From the NCBI GenBank assembly GCA_964567785.1, contig CAZMOK010000050.1, positions 1 to 19,739 on the forward strand: DNA of 19,739 nucleotides, written 5' to 3'. The position numbers were made by a program, and so were the translations under genes. Source of the DNA: CAZMOK01 sp964567785. GTDB taxonomy: Bacteria > Bacteroidota > Bacteroidia > Bacteroidales > JAGOPY01. Below the pieces are notes generated by a model. The model was not told the DNA's origin, searched no databases, and saw only the letters and a program-made list of their open reading frames with translations. Positions 1-6,554 of this stretch are shown here, one piece after another (position 1 is the first letter of the stretch; every line of letters starts with the position of its first letter).

Positions 1-336
1 GGTGATGTGGCCAATAAGATCGGGACACTGGAAAAAGCGGTTGTTGCAAAAGAATTCGGTGTTCCTTTCTATATTGCAGCGCCCCTTTCAACATTCGACC
101 TGAATTGTGCTACCGGAAAAGACATCCCCATTGAGTTTCGCGATGAAGAAGAAGTATTGTACCAGTCGGGACCGGATGAAAAGGGTGAAACAAGAAGAGT
201 CAGGACTGCCTCGCCCGGTTCGGGGGCGCTCAACCCCGCTTTCGATGTAACACCCGCATCTTTCATCTCAGGGATCATTACCGAAAAAGGGATCATATTC
301 CATCCCGATTTGGAGGTGATCAGGGGATTCTTTTAA
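1..336 (+). CDS. mtnA: S-methyl-5-thioribose-1-phosphate isomerase, C-terminal part (5' end outside the window)
   Basis: MtnA converts methylthioribose-1-phosphate to methylthioribulose-1-phosphate in the cytoplasmic methionine salvage pathway. Only about 111 C-terminal residues of a protein usually 340-370 long are present. The frame is open from base 1 (Gly-Asp, then Val), so the GTG at 7 is an internal codon and not a start. Family signatures are GDVANKIGT at the left edge, PFYIAAPLSTFD, a stretch close to the family's IPIEER-x-x-EEV (here IPIEFRDEEEV), and NPAFDVTPASFISGIITEKG near the end. These belong to the Rossmann-like C-terminal domain shared with eIF2B-type proteins. The catalytic Cys and Asp of the family should lie in the missing part. 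It converges with the small repeat-protein gene, with about 20 bp between the stops and no terminator hairpin that I can see. Identification is firm; completeness of the gene cannot be judged. Confidence 0.95.
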   Translation, partial: GDVANKIGTLEKAVVAKEFGVPFYIAAPLSTFDLNCATGKDIPIEFRDEEEVLYQSGPDEKGETRRVRTASPGSGALNPAFDVTPASFISGIITEKGIIFHPDLEVIRGFF

Positions 337-356
337 ATGTATTTGCCCACAATGAC

Positions 357-755
357 TTAGAAGTGTAGCTTGTGGTAATCGAATGACTTGCTTGCCCTGA
401 TGTCGGTAATTATCCTTGCAACCCTCAGGAATATATCAAGGTTGCTCTTCCTGAACCACATGATAGCTTTCGATTTGCCGCGGCAGGCATCGGCAAATAC
501 CACCAGGAAACTGAAGTTATGCTGTACAAGCCACTGGTAAGCCTTGTCGCTGCCCTCAACAGCAGAGTCAAAAGCTGCATAATGGGCAAAGTTGTTCTCC
601 ATAAGCCATTTGTAAGCCTCTTCACTTCCGTTGATAGACCTTGAAAGTGCGGACAGCTCCGGATATCCATTGTTAAGCAGCCAGTCAAATATTTTTTTGT
701 TACCTCTTATTGCCTCACCAAAGGCCAGAAGAATTTTAGGATCGTAATCGAGCAT
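357..755 (-). CDS. Small protein built of four 25-residue tandem repeats, function unknown
   Basis: This 132-residue protein is not a family I recognise. After eight leading residues it consists of four consecutive repeats of exactly 25 residues (about 9-33, 34-58, 59-83, 84-108) and a short divergent tail. Gly falls at 18, 43, 68 and 93 and Trp at 25, 50, 75 and 100. The shared pattern is roughly x-x-A-F-x-x-A-x-x-G-x-x-K-A-Y-x-W-L-x-x-N-N-F. Each unit looks like two short helices, which would stack into a small alpha-solenoid; that structure is inference. No signal peptide or membrane segment is present, so it is probably cytoplasmic. It lies 13 bp downstream of phhB on the same strand and is probably co-transcribed with it from the promoter at 1036-1066. 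A binding or scaffold role is plausible because short-helix repeats usually bind proteins. The start is the ATG at 753-755. Confidence 0.8.
   Translation of the reverse strand: MLDYDPKILLAFGEAIRGNKKIFDWLLNNGYPELSALSRSINGSEEAYKWLMENNFAHYAAFDSAVEGSDKAYQWLVQHNFSFLVVFADACRGKSKAIMWFRKSNLDIFLRVARIITDIRASKSFDYHKLHF
432..731 (-). repeat. Four in-frame 75-bp units encoding the 25-residue repeats
   Basis: The codons for residues 9-108 of the small protein form four 75-bp units. The repeat is clear in the protein (Gly at position 10 and Trp at position 17 of every unit) but diverged in the DNA, so the duplications look old and held by selection at the protein level. Confidence 0.75.
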
Positions 756-768
756 AATCCCGGATTTT

Positions 769-1002
769 TCACCCCATCAAAGCGTCTATTTTTTCGGCCA
801 GCTTTCGGTCCTTATCAGTTACAACATCACCTGCATCGTGCGTCGAAAGCCTGATCTCAAGTTTGTTGTAAACATTGGACCATTCAGGGTGATGCTGCAT
901 TTTTTCCGCTTCAATGGCCACACGGGTCATAAAAGCGAACGCTTCGCTGAAGTCATTGAATTCAAATGATCTTACAAGTTGGTTGTTCTCTTCTTTCCAC
1001 AT
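769..1002 (-). CDS. phhB: Pterin-4-alpha-carbinolamine dehydratase (short form)
   Basis: The family dehydrates 4a-hydroxytetrahydropterins and so regenerates pterin cofactor after aromatic amino acid hydroxylation; members without a partner hydroxylase are widespread and their role is less certain. The active-site signature is complete: E-K-M-Q-H-H-P at about residues 33-39, Tyr of the NVYN segment, the His of STHDAG, and the Asp of VTDKD. At 77 residues it lacks the first roughly 20 residues of longer homologues and begins directly at the W-x-E-E-N-N-x-L stretch; from memory, this short form is common in Bacteroidota, so I read it as natural and not a truncation. No phenylalanine hydroxylase gene is visible nearby. 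The 25-residue repeat gene follows 13 bp downstream. The ATG at 1000-1002 is preceded by a good promoter candidate about 34 bp upstream. Confidence 0.93.
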   Translation of the reverse strand: MWKEENNQLVRSFEFNDFSEAFAFMTRVAIEAEKMQHHPEWSNVYNKLEIRLSTHDAGDVVTDKDRKLAEKIDALMG

Positions 1003-1035
1003 AATCTTGCATTTACTAACCTAACGGATTCAACA

Positions 1036-1066
1036 TAAAATTAGTTCAATAGAAATGAAAAACCAA
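1036..1066 (-). promoter_or_regulatory. Candidate Bacteroidota promoter for phhB
   Basis: Reading the minus strand, TTG (1066-1064) is followed after 20 bp by TAATTTTA (1043-1036). This is a 7 of 8 match to the -7 element TAnnTTTG at the -33 spacing described for the Bacteroidota primary sigma factor. The predicted transcript starts near 1029, leaving a leader of about 27 nt. Confidence 0.45.
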
Positions 1067-1084
1067 TAAGGCAGGAAAAAATCT

Positions 1085-1092
1085 TAATTTTG
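1085..1092 (+). promoter_or_regulatory. Candidate -7 element for the polyprenyl synthase gene
   Basis: TAATTTTG is an exact TAnnTTTG match 18 bp before the ATG at 1111. I find no convincing TTG at the -33 position, so only the -7 half is supported. It shares the 108-bp divergent region with the phhB promoter. Confidence 0.4.
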
Positions 1093-1110
1093 CCCCGACT
1101 TTTTAGTTAG

Positions 1111-2085
1111 ATGATCACCATTGAAGAAATAAAAAAACCCATAGCCCCGTACCTCAGGGATTTCGAAAAGAAATTCGGTGATTCGATGAAAAGTTCTGTT
1201 CCTCTCCTCGACAGGGTGACGAGGTACCTGCTGAAGCGGAAAGGGAAACAGATGCGGCCTATGTTCGTGATGCTTTCGGCCAAACTTCACGGTGAGATCA
1301 ATGAGTCGACATACAGGGCTGCTTCACTGGTTGAACTTCTTCATACGGCCACACTCGTTCACGACGATGTGGTGGATGATTCAAACGAAAGAAGAGGCTT
1401 CTTTTCCATCAACGCCTTGTGGAAGAACAAGATCGCCGTCCTTGTAGGTGATTACTTGTTATCCAAAGGCCTGTTGCTTTCAATTGAAGGCAAGGACTTT
1501 AAGCTGCTACAGATAGTTTCTGAAGCCGTGAAGCAGATGAGCGAAGGGGAACTGTTGCAAATAGAAAAAGCCCGCAGGCTTGATATAGAAGAATCTGTCT
1601 ATTACGATATCATAACAAAGAAAACAGCTTCACTGATCGCTTCCTGCTGCGCCTGTGGTGCTGCTTCAGTGGGAATCGATGATGACAGGGTTGAAAATAT
1701 GAGGCAGTTCGGAACAAAGGTCGGCATTGCTTTCCAGATCAAAGACGACCTTTTCGACTACGACCTGAACAATATGACAGGTAAGCCCAAAGGTATCGAC
1801 ATCAAGGAACAGAAAATGACCCTTCCCCTCATTTATACGCTCAATAATTCATCCCGCAGGGAGAAAAGAAAGATCATCAACGTAGTTAAAAACTACAACA
1901 CTGATGCGGAGAGGGTAGGGGATGTGATCCAGACCGTTAACCGGAAAGGTGGGATCGAATATGCCAGGGAGCAAATGATCAGTTACCGTGATGAGGCTCT
2001 CAACCTGCTGAATACATTCCCTGGGAACGAAGCAAGGGAAAGCCTTGAAAAGCTTGTGATCTTTACAACTGAGCGAAATAAATGA
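1111..2085 (+). CDS. All-trans polyprenyl diphosphate synthase (long-chain, octaprenyl type)
   Basis: It condenses isopentenyl diphosphate onto allylic diphosphates to make the long prenyl tail, in Bacteroidota normally for menaquinone. The 324-residue length is typical. The first aspartate-rich motif is DDVVD at 85-89, within HTATLVHDDVVDDSNERRG; the second is DDLFD at 212-216, within GIAFQIKDDLFDYD. The GKQMRP segment (45-50) is the diphosphate-binding motif near the N terminus. The residues four and five before the first aspartate are small (Thr81, Ala80), and small residues there allow long products, which argues against a short-chain geranyl or farnesyl synthase. The region resembles IspB of E. 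coli. Exact chain length cannot be read from the sequence. The gene converges with the histidine kinase gene, with only 6 bp between the stops. Confidence 0.93.
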   Translation: MITIEEIKKPIAPYLRDFEKKFGDSMKSSVPLLDRVTRYLLKRKGKQMRPMFVMLSAKLHGEINESTYRAASLVELLHTATLVHDDVVDDSNERRGFFSINALWKNKIAVLVGDYLLSKGLLLSIEGKDFKLLQIVSEAVKQMSEGELLQIEKARRLDIEESVYYDIITKKTASLIASCCACGAASVGIDDDRVENMRQFGTKVGIAFQIKDDLFDYDLNNMTGKPKGIDIKEQKMTLPLIYTLNNSSRREKRKIINVVKNYNTDAERVGDVIQTVNRKGGIEYAREQMISYRDEALNLLNTFPGNEARESLEKLVIFTTERNK

Positions 2086-2091
2086 AATGCC

Positions 2092-3141
2092 CTAACTTCT
2101 GGCCTTTTTCACGGTGAAGGCAAATGTAGTCCCAATCCCTATCTTGCTTCTTACATTGATCACCTGGTTGTGGGCTTCGATGATATGTTTCACTATGGCA
2201 AGTCCGAGCCCTGTACCCCCCTGTTCCCTTGAGCGGCCTTTGTCGGTGCGGTAGAACCTTTCGAATAGCCTGGGGATGTTTTCCTCTTCAATTCCGGCGC
2301 CGTTGTCGGTCACTTCCACAAGGATGTTCTCGTCCATGTCGAAAAAGCTGATCTTGGTCCTTCCCTTTTCAGTTGCACCGTATTTGATCGCATTATCGAT
2401 GAGGTTGATCAGCACCTGCCTGATGCCCTTCTTATCGGCACTCACTACGATGGGCTTATCGTAATTTTTGGCGAAAAAGACCTCAGCGCCTCTTTTTCTT
2501 GCCTTGATTTCGAGGAAGTCAACAACGTCTTTGGTCAGGTCGGCAATATCGAAATCTGCAAAGCTCATTTTCAGCTCCCCAGATTCGAGCTTTGAAATGG
2601 CCTCAAGGTCTTCAATGATCGCAATCATCCTGTTTACGCTCTTCTCGGTCTTCATCAGGTATTCCCTGTTTATCTTGGCATCTTCTAGCCCTCCGTCGAG
2701 AAGCGTAAGCACATATCCCTGAATGTTGAATATGGGTGTTTTGAGTTCGTGAGAGACATTTCCGAGAAACTCGCGCCTGTACTTGGCCATCTCCTTGAGC
2801 TTTTTGATCTCCTCCTGCTGGTTTTGGCCCCATTCAAGCACCTGCCTGTTCACATCTTCAATACTCTCTTTTTGTTGTGATTGCATTTTTGCTTCTTTCT
2901 TTGTGGATTTCAGGTTATGAATGGTCTTATATATCAACCTGATCTTTTCATAAATGAACTTATCCAGCGTATAACGAAAAAGAAAATATGTGAAGAGGAA
3001 AAGGACTATATCGGAAATGACAAGGGCAATAAGATGGATACCAAAAAAGAAATAGCCCAGTGCTATGAAAATTATTGTATAAAAAAGAACTACAAAGAAT
3101 GCGTTATACAACGCAAGGATCCTGGGGTTTGAGTAGTTCAT
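2092..3141 (-). CDS. Sensor histidine kinase, membrane-bound, PhoR-like
   Basis: This 349-residue kinase should phosphorylate the response regulator encoded just upstream (35 bp gap, same strand). Two closely spaced hydrophobic segments at about 8-33 and 36-56 form a membrane hairpin with almost no periplasmic loop. A charged, Gln- and Lys-rich linker that may be coiled coil follows (about 60-120). The dimerisation/phosphoacceptor motif is VSHELKTP with His131. The ATPase domain has the N box (LINLIDNAIKYG, Asn250), the G1 motif DNGAGI (279-284), an F-box-like FERFYR, and the G2 motif GGTGLGLAI (308-316). All catalytic parts are intact. With no extracellular sensor domain, the signal is probably sensed in the membrane, by the linker or through a partner protein; this is inference. 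The stimulus is unknown. Confidence 0.93.
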   Translation of the reverse strand: MNYSNPRILALYNAFFVVLFYTIIFIALGYFFFGIHLIALVISDIVLFLFTYFLFRYTLDKFIYEKIRLIYKTIHNLKSTKKEAKMQSQQKESIEDVNRQVLEWGQNQQEEIKKLKEMAKYRREFLGNVSHELKTPIFNIQGYVLTLLDGGLEDAKINREYLMKTEKSVNRMIAIIEDLEAISKLESGELKMSFADFDIADLTKDVVDFLEIKARKRGAEVFFAKNYDKPIVVSADKKGIRQVLINLIDNAIKYGATEKGRTKISFFDMDENILVEVTDNGAGIEEENIPRLFERFYRTDKGRSREQGGTGLGLAIVKHIIEAHNQVINVRSKIGIGTTFAFTVKKARS

Positions 3142-3176
3142 CTTACAACAGTCGTCGATTTGCAGGCAAAATTAGA

Positions 3177-3866
3177 CTAACTTTCAAATTTATAGCCCAC
3201 ACCCTTAACAGTTTTGATCTTTTTGGTTTTTAGCTTTTCTCTGATCTTACGGACATGCACATCTATTGTCCGGTCGCCCACAACAATTTTATGGCCCCAT
3301 ACATTGGCAAGGATCTCTTCCCTGGTGAAGACTTTGTTTGGCTTTGAAACCAACAAATTCAAAAGCTGGAACTCTTTTTTGGGAAGCAGGATCTCTTTAT
3401 TGCCCTTTTTAACAAGATATTTCTCCCTGTCGATCACAAACTCTTCCAGGTCGATGGTGTTGCCGTCGTCTTCAACATCCTGTTCCTTGTACCTTCTTAA
3501 AAGGGCTTTTACTCTGCTTATAAGTATTTTAGGCTTGATGGGCTTAGTGACATAATCATCGGCTCCGGCCTCAAACCCCGCAATTTGTGAATAATCTTCT
3601 CCCCTTGCCGTAAGGAAAATGATGATCGAACTGTCAAGATATGGCAGCTTCTTTATCTCGGTGCAGGTTTCAATGCCATCTATTTCAGGCATCATCACAT
3701 CCATTATTATGAGATGTGGAATTATCTCTTTGGCCATCTCAATGGCCTTATTACCATCAGGAGCTTCAAATACCTGGTAACCTTCCTTTTTCAGGTTGTA
3801 CCCCAGAAACTCCAGCACATCCGGCTCATCATCAACCAGGAGGATTTTGTATTTCTCGTTACCCAT
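3177..3866 (-). CDS. OmpR/PhoB-family response regulator
   Basis: Receiver domain (about 6-122): acidic pair Asp12-Asp13 in LLVDDE, phosphoacceptor Asp56 in IIMDVMMPEIDG, Thr86 in FLTARGE and Lys108 in TKPIKP. Winged-helix DNA-binding domain (about 133-229): the recognition segment GDRTIDVHVRKIREKL and the wing KGVGYKF. All phosphorylation residues are present. I chose the ATG at 3864-3866, which gives 229 residues beginning MGNEKYKILLVDDE; an in-frame ATG at 3896 would add ten residues (YHLSKPFWF-type) that do not look like family sequence. It is first in a two-gene unit with the histidine kinase. Target genes cannot be deduced; the divergent outer-membrane gene at 4002 is one possible target because it shares the 135-bp upstream region. 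Confidence 0.93.
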   Translation of the reverse strand: MGNEKYKILLVDDEPDVLEFLGYNLKKEGYQVFEAPDGNKAIEMAKEIIPHLIIMDVMMPEIDGIETCTEIKKLPYLDSSIIIFLTARGEDYSQIAGFEAGADDYVTKPIKPKILISRVKALLRRYKEQDVEDDGNTIDLEEFVIDREKYLVKKGNKEILLPKKEFQLLNLLVSKPNKVFTREEILANVWGHKIVVGDRTIDVHVRKIREKLKTKKIKTVKGVGYKFES

Positions 3867-3969
3867 GAACCAAAAGGGTTTTGATAAATGGTACAATTAA
3901 TTGTCGAAAGTACTAATTTCTTTTCAATTACATAATTTATTGGAGGGCATAAAGATGCAAATGTTTTCT

Positions 3970-3977
3970 TAATTTTA
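3970..3977 (+). promoter_or_regulatory. Weak -7 candidate before the beta-barrel gene
   Basis: TAATTTTA (7 of 8 match to TAnnTTTG) lies 24 bp before the ATG at 4002. No well-spaced TTG is seen. I found no exact promoter match for the divergent response-regulator gene in the same region. Confidence 0.25.
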
Positions 3978-4001
3978 ACGGCTACAACTAACCGATGAAC
4001 T

Positions 4002-4643
4002 ATGTTGAGAAATTATTTGCTTTCATTACTCATTGCATCAGCAGTGTTTTTTAGTCTGAAGACAACTGCCCAGCAATTCAATGGCGGACTGATGGCAGGA
4101 CTTGCAGCTTCACAGGTTGCAGGAGACACCTACTCGGGATTCAATCAGCCGGGTATCTTCTTCGGCGGCTTTGTCAACCTGAATGTCAGTCCAAGGTCTT
4201 CCATTCAGATGGAGCTGGAGTTTTTCCAGAAGGGCTCGAAGAAAAATCCGGAGCCTGAAAAAAATGATTATGACGACTACCATTTCAGGGCCAATTATGT
4301 GGAACTGCCTTTGCTTTACCAGTTTATCTTCCTCGATTGGTTCAAAATGGAGATAGGTCCTTCGGCAGGTTTCCTGATAAGCGCAAACGAAGATATGAAC
4401 GGAGAAAAGATCAGCGATAATTATGACTGGAACAAGCCCGCAGCAGTTACCCTGCAATTTAACCTGGGCATGCACATCCATCTCTTCAACAATTTTTCAC
4501 TGAACGTCCGCACCAATAACTCCCTTTTCAATATTAGGAGTCAGAAACGCTCGGGTGATGTAAGGCGCTTTTGGGGGTACGGCCAGTACCACGACAGCCT
4601 GGTGCTTTCGATATTCTACACTTTCAGGAAAAAAGGGGAATGA
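4002..4643 (+). CDS. Outer-membrane beta-barrel protein (PorT-like family)
   Basis: This 213-residue protein begins with a signal peptide (charged MLRNY, hydrophobic core to about residue 20, cleavage likely after TTA, giving QQF). The mature part has alternating hydrophobic strands and an opening GGLMAGLAASQVAGD typical of the small Bacteroidota outer-membrane barrels. Further barrel-like segments include YVELPLLYQF, FKMEIGPSAGFLI and FSLNVRTNNSLF. It ends in an aromatic strand (SLVLSIFYTFRKKGE). Members have roles ranging from T9SS assembly (PorT itself) to unknown surface functions, and nothing here fixes the role. Its stop is 1 bp from the stop of the convergent T9SS cargo gene. Confidence 0.82.
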   Translation: MLRNYLLSLLIASAVFFSLKTTAQQFNGGLMAGLAASQVAGDTYSGFNQPGIFFGGFVNLNVSPRSSIQMELEFFQKGSKKNPEPEKNDYDDYHFRANYVELPLLYQFIFLDWFKMEIGPSAGFLISANEDMNGEKISDNYDWNKPAAVTLQFNLGMHIHLFNNFSLNVRTNNSLFNIRSQKRSGDVRRFWGYGQYHDSLVLSIFYTFRKKGE

Positions 4644-4644
4644 T

Positions 4645-5961
4645 CTAACGGGCAGGTAACTTGATCGTATAAATTTGCCTGCCTGTATGGACCCTTACGA
4701 TAAAAACCCCCTTGCCGGGGATCTTGATAGATCTTGTACTTATCACCGATTTATGAAGCCTTCCGTGCAGGTCGAACAGCTCTAATTTTTCTGCGGCCGG
4801 GCTATCAAGTATCTGAAAATAACCTCCGGCAATTGAATATCTGAAGGGTAACGTTGTGTTTTCTCCTATTCCCACAATGACATTTACCTCGATCTCGTCA
4901 AAATCATCACCGCAATCGGTTGTGACGGCAACGGAGTAAATCCCTGCCGCTGTGACTTCAATAGTCTGTGTTGTAGCACCGGTATTCCACAGGTACGCGG
5001 CTCCGGCATTGCCTGCGTCGAGGATCAGCGTTTCACCCTGGTAGATCGTTGTGTCATTGCCAAGATCAACTTCAGGGTAGAAACTCACAGATTCCTCAAG
5101 CGAAGTGGGATTGCCTGTACCGCAGTTTGTCACGGCCCTCACCTCGACCAGGTGGCTGCCCCGCTGATCCCATGTGATATCAATAGTAGTTGCGGTGTCG
5201 GGCTGCACTTCCCCGTCGATGGTCCATTCACAGCTCTCACCGGTGTTCACGGAGGTTGAATAAGTATAGGTGTTGCCCTCACAGGCTGTAGACGGACCCT
5301 GTACCGGTCCCGGAGGATCGGGAGCAGTGCCGTCGGCCTGGACTTCGAGTGTGGTCGCCTGGCTGATGCCGCAGTTGTTATAGGCTTTAACTTCGATAAG
5401 ATAGGACCCCGAAGCGCCAAAACTGTATTCCAGAAGAGGGGCAAAGGTTGTCTGCACTTCCCCGTTAACCTTCCATTCACACGAATCGTAGGGCCCTACG
5501 GTCGTATAATATGTGTGGATAGTGTACTCGCAGACAGCCGTATCACCTGAAATGGGGGCAGGGGTCCCCGGTATATCGTTCACAATTATCTCAAGGGTGT
5601 CCATTACCGAGCTGGTCCCGTTCGTGTAATTAAAGGTGAGTACCAGTGTTTGCAGGCCGGTCTCTGTCCAGACCACCTCGAGCGTGCACCCGTCGGCGTT
5701 CTGGATTGTTCCGTTCAGGGTCCATTCGCAAAAGGCTCCTACCGGCGCATCGATGGTATAGGTGCCGGTGTCGCCGAGGCATAAAACATCAGGTCCCGAA
5801 ATATAATTCAAAGGAGTACCCGGCGGCGAGGGAATGGTATCATCCCTGACCGGGTTTGGCTGACCCTGCAGGTTAGATAAAAACGAGCCCTGGATCAGCA
5901 GAAACAGCAGAAGGAGCTTTACAGCAAATGAGAGGCTATTTTCCTTCCCGTATTTTTTCAA
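4645..5961 (-). CDS. Secreted multi-domain PKD/Ig-like protein with T9SS type A sorting domain
   Basis: The predicted product is 438 residues. It has a signal peptide (KKYGKENSLSFAVK then a Leu-rich core, cleavage around LQGQ) and three beta-sandwich repeats of about 90 residues with paired Cys, recognisable by C-E-W-x-x-x-G-E/T-x-Q segments. A further domain reads P-E-V-D-L-G-N-D-T-T-I, and a C-terminal domain of about 70 residues (LELFDLHGRL, GVFIVRV, YTIKLPAR) is the T9SS sorting signal. Export through the outer membrane by T9SS and attachment or release at the surface follow from the family. The start is unusual: no ATG precedes the signal peptide closely, and the best choice is TTG at 5959-5961, two bases after the upstream stop codon. 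The frame stays open to an ATG at 6237 but that extension overlaps the upstream gene and would bury the signal peptide. The cargo function (adhesin, matrix or other) is unknown; no enzyme domain is visible. Confidence 0.8.
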   Translation of the reverse strand: MKKYGKENSLSFAVKLLLLFLLIQGSFLSNLQGQPNPVRDDTIPSPPGTPLNYISGPDVLCLGDTGTYTIDAPVGAFCEWTLNGTIQNADGCTLEVVWTETGLQTLVLTFNYTNGTSSVMDTLEIIVNDIPGTPAPISGDTAVCEYTIHTYYTTVGPYDSCEWKVNGEVQTTFAPLLEYSFGASGSYLIEVKAYNNCGISQATTLEVQADGTAPDPPGPVQGPSTACEGNTYTYSTSVNTGESCEWTIDGEVQPDTATTIDITWDQRGSHLVEVRAVTNCGTGNPTSLEESVSFYPEVDLGNDTTIYQGETLILDAGNAGAAYLWNTGATTQTIEVTAAGIYSVAVTTDCGDDFDEIEVNVIVGIGENTTLPFRYSIAGGYFQILDSPAAEKLELFDLHGRLHKSVISTRSIKIPGKGVFIVRVHTGRQIYTIKLPAR

Positions 5962-5962
5962 A

Positions 5963-6517
5963 CTATTTTTTCCATTTAATGCTACACCCAACGCTTGGAA
6001 CCTGTTGTTCCGGAACAGGTTTCCCATCCAGAATGGCATCCAGGGCTGCCCTGATGTCTTCACCCGTAACAGGCTTGTCATTTCCCGGACGGGCCGAATC
6101 CATCTGACCCCGGTAAGCACATTCCAGGTTTCCGTCAAATATACTAAAATCGGGAGTACATGCCGCATGGTATGCTTTTGCCACCTCCTGCGATTCATCA
6201 AAGAGATATGGGAAAGGGAATGCCTTTTCCTTCGCAAACTCCTTCATTTTTTCAGGTGAGTCTTCAGGGTAGTTTTCCACATCGTTCGAATTGATGGCTA
6301 TGAAAGACACGCCGCGGGGGATGTAATCATTGGCCATTGAGACGATTCCGTCGATAACATGCTTGACATAGGGGCAGTGGTTGCATATGAACATGACCAC
6401 AGTCGCCTTGTCTGATTTAAGGTCGTTCAGTGAAAGGTCCTTGCCGGTTATTGTATCAGGCAATTTAAAATCAGGGGCCTGGAATCCGAGGGGTATGGGA
6501 GTTGTTTCTGCTGCCAT
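5963..6517 (-). CDS. Thioredoxin-fold redoxin (AhpC/TSA-like) with CNHC motif
   Basis: A 184-residue protein without a signal peptide, so cytoplasmic. The order is typical of redoxins: PLGFQAPDFKLPD at about 9-21, strand VVMFICNHCPYVKH with Cys45 and Cys48, an FIAINSND strand, a conserved ACTPDF with the cis-proline region (Cys120), and an FDGNLECAYRGQ hairpin. The C-N-H-C arrangement replaces the usual Trp-Cys-Gly-Pro-Cys, placing it in a widespread thioredoxin-like family whose substrate is not established. The C-terminal VGCSIKWK motif, with Cys178, is typical of this subfamily. The gene follows queG by 37 bp and runs into the T9SS gene. A thiol-disulfide or peroxide-related role is inferred from the fold only. 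Confidence 0.85.
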   Translation of the reverse strand: MAAETTPIPLGFQAPDFKLPDTITGKDLSLNDLKSDKATVVMFICNHCPYVKHVIDGIVSMANDYIPRGVSFIAINSNDVENYPEDSPEKMKEFAKEKAFPFPYLFDESQEVAKAYHAACTPDFSIFDGNLECAYRGQMDSARPGNDKPVTGEDIRAALDAILDGKPVPEQQVPSVGCSIKWKK

Positions 6518-6554
6518 TTTAAAAGAATATTGGTTATTGACTTGTTTTTATTTA

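Noticed and set aside
769..1002. phhB as a 5'-truncated gene
   Set aside because: The active-site motif is complete, a promoter lies upstream, and short forms starting at this point are, to my knowledge, usual in Bacteroidota.
5962..6237. N-terminal extension of the T9SS cargo protein to an ATG at 6237
   Set aside because: The extension runs through the out-of-frame redoxin gene, is Arg/Trp-rich, and would place the signal peptide about 95 residues from the N terminus. The TTG at 5961 fits better.
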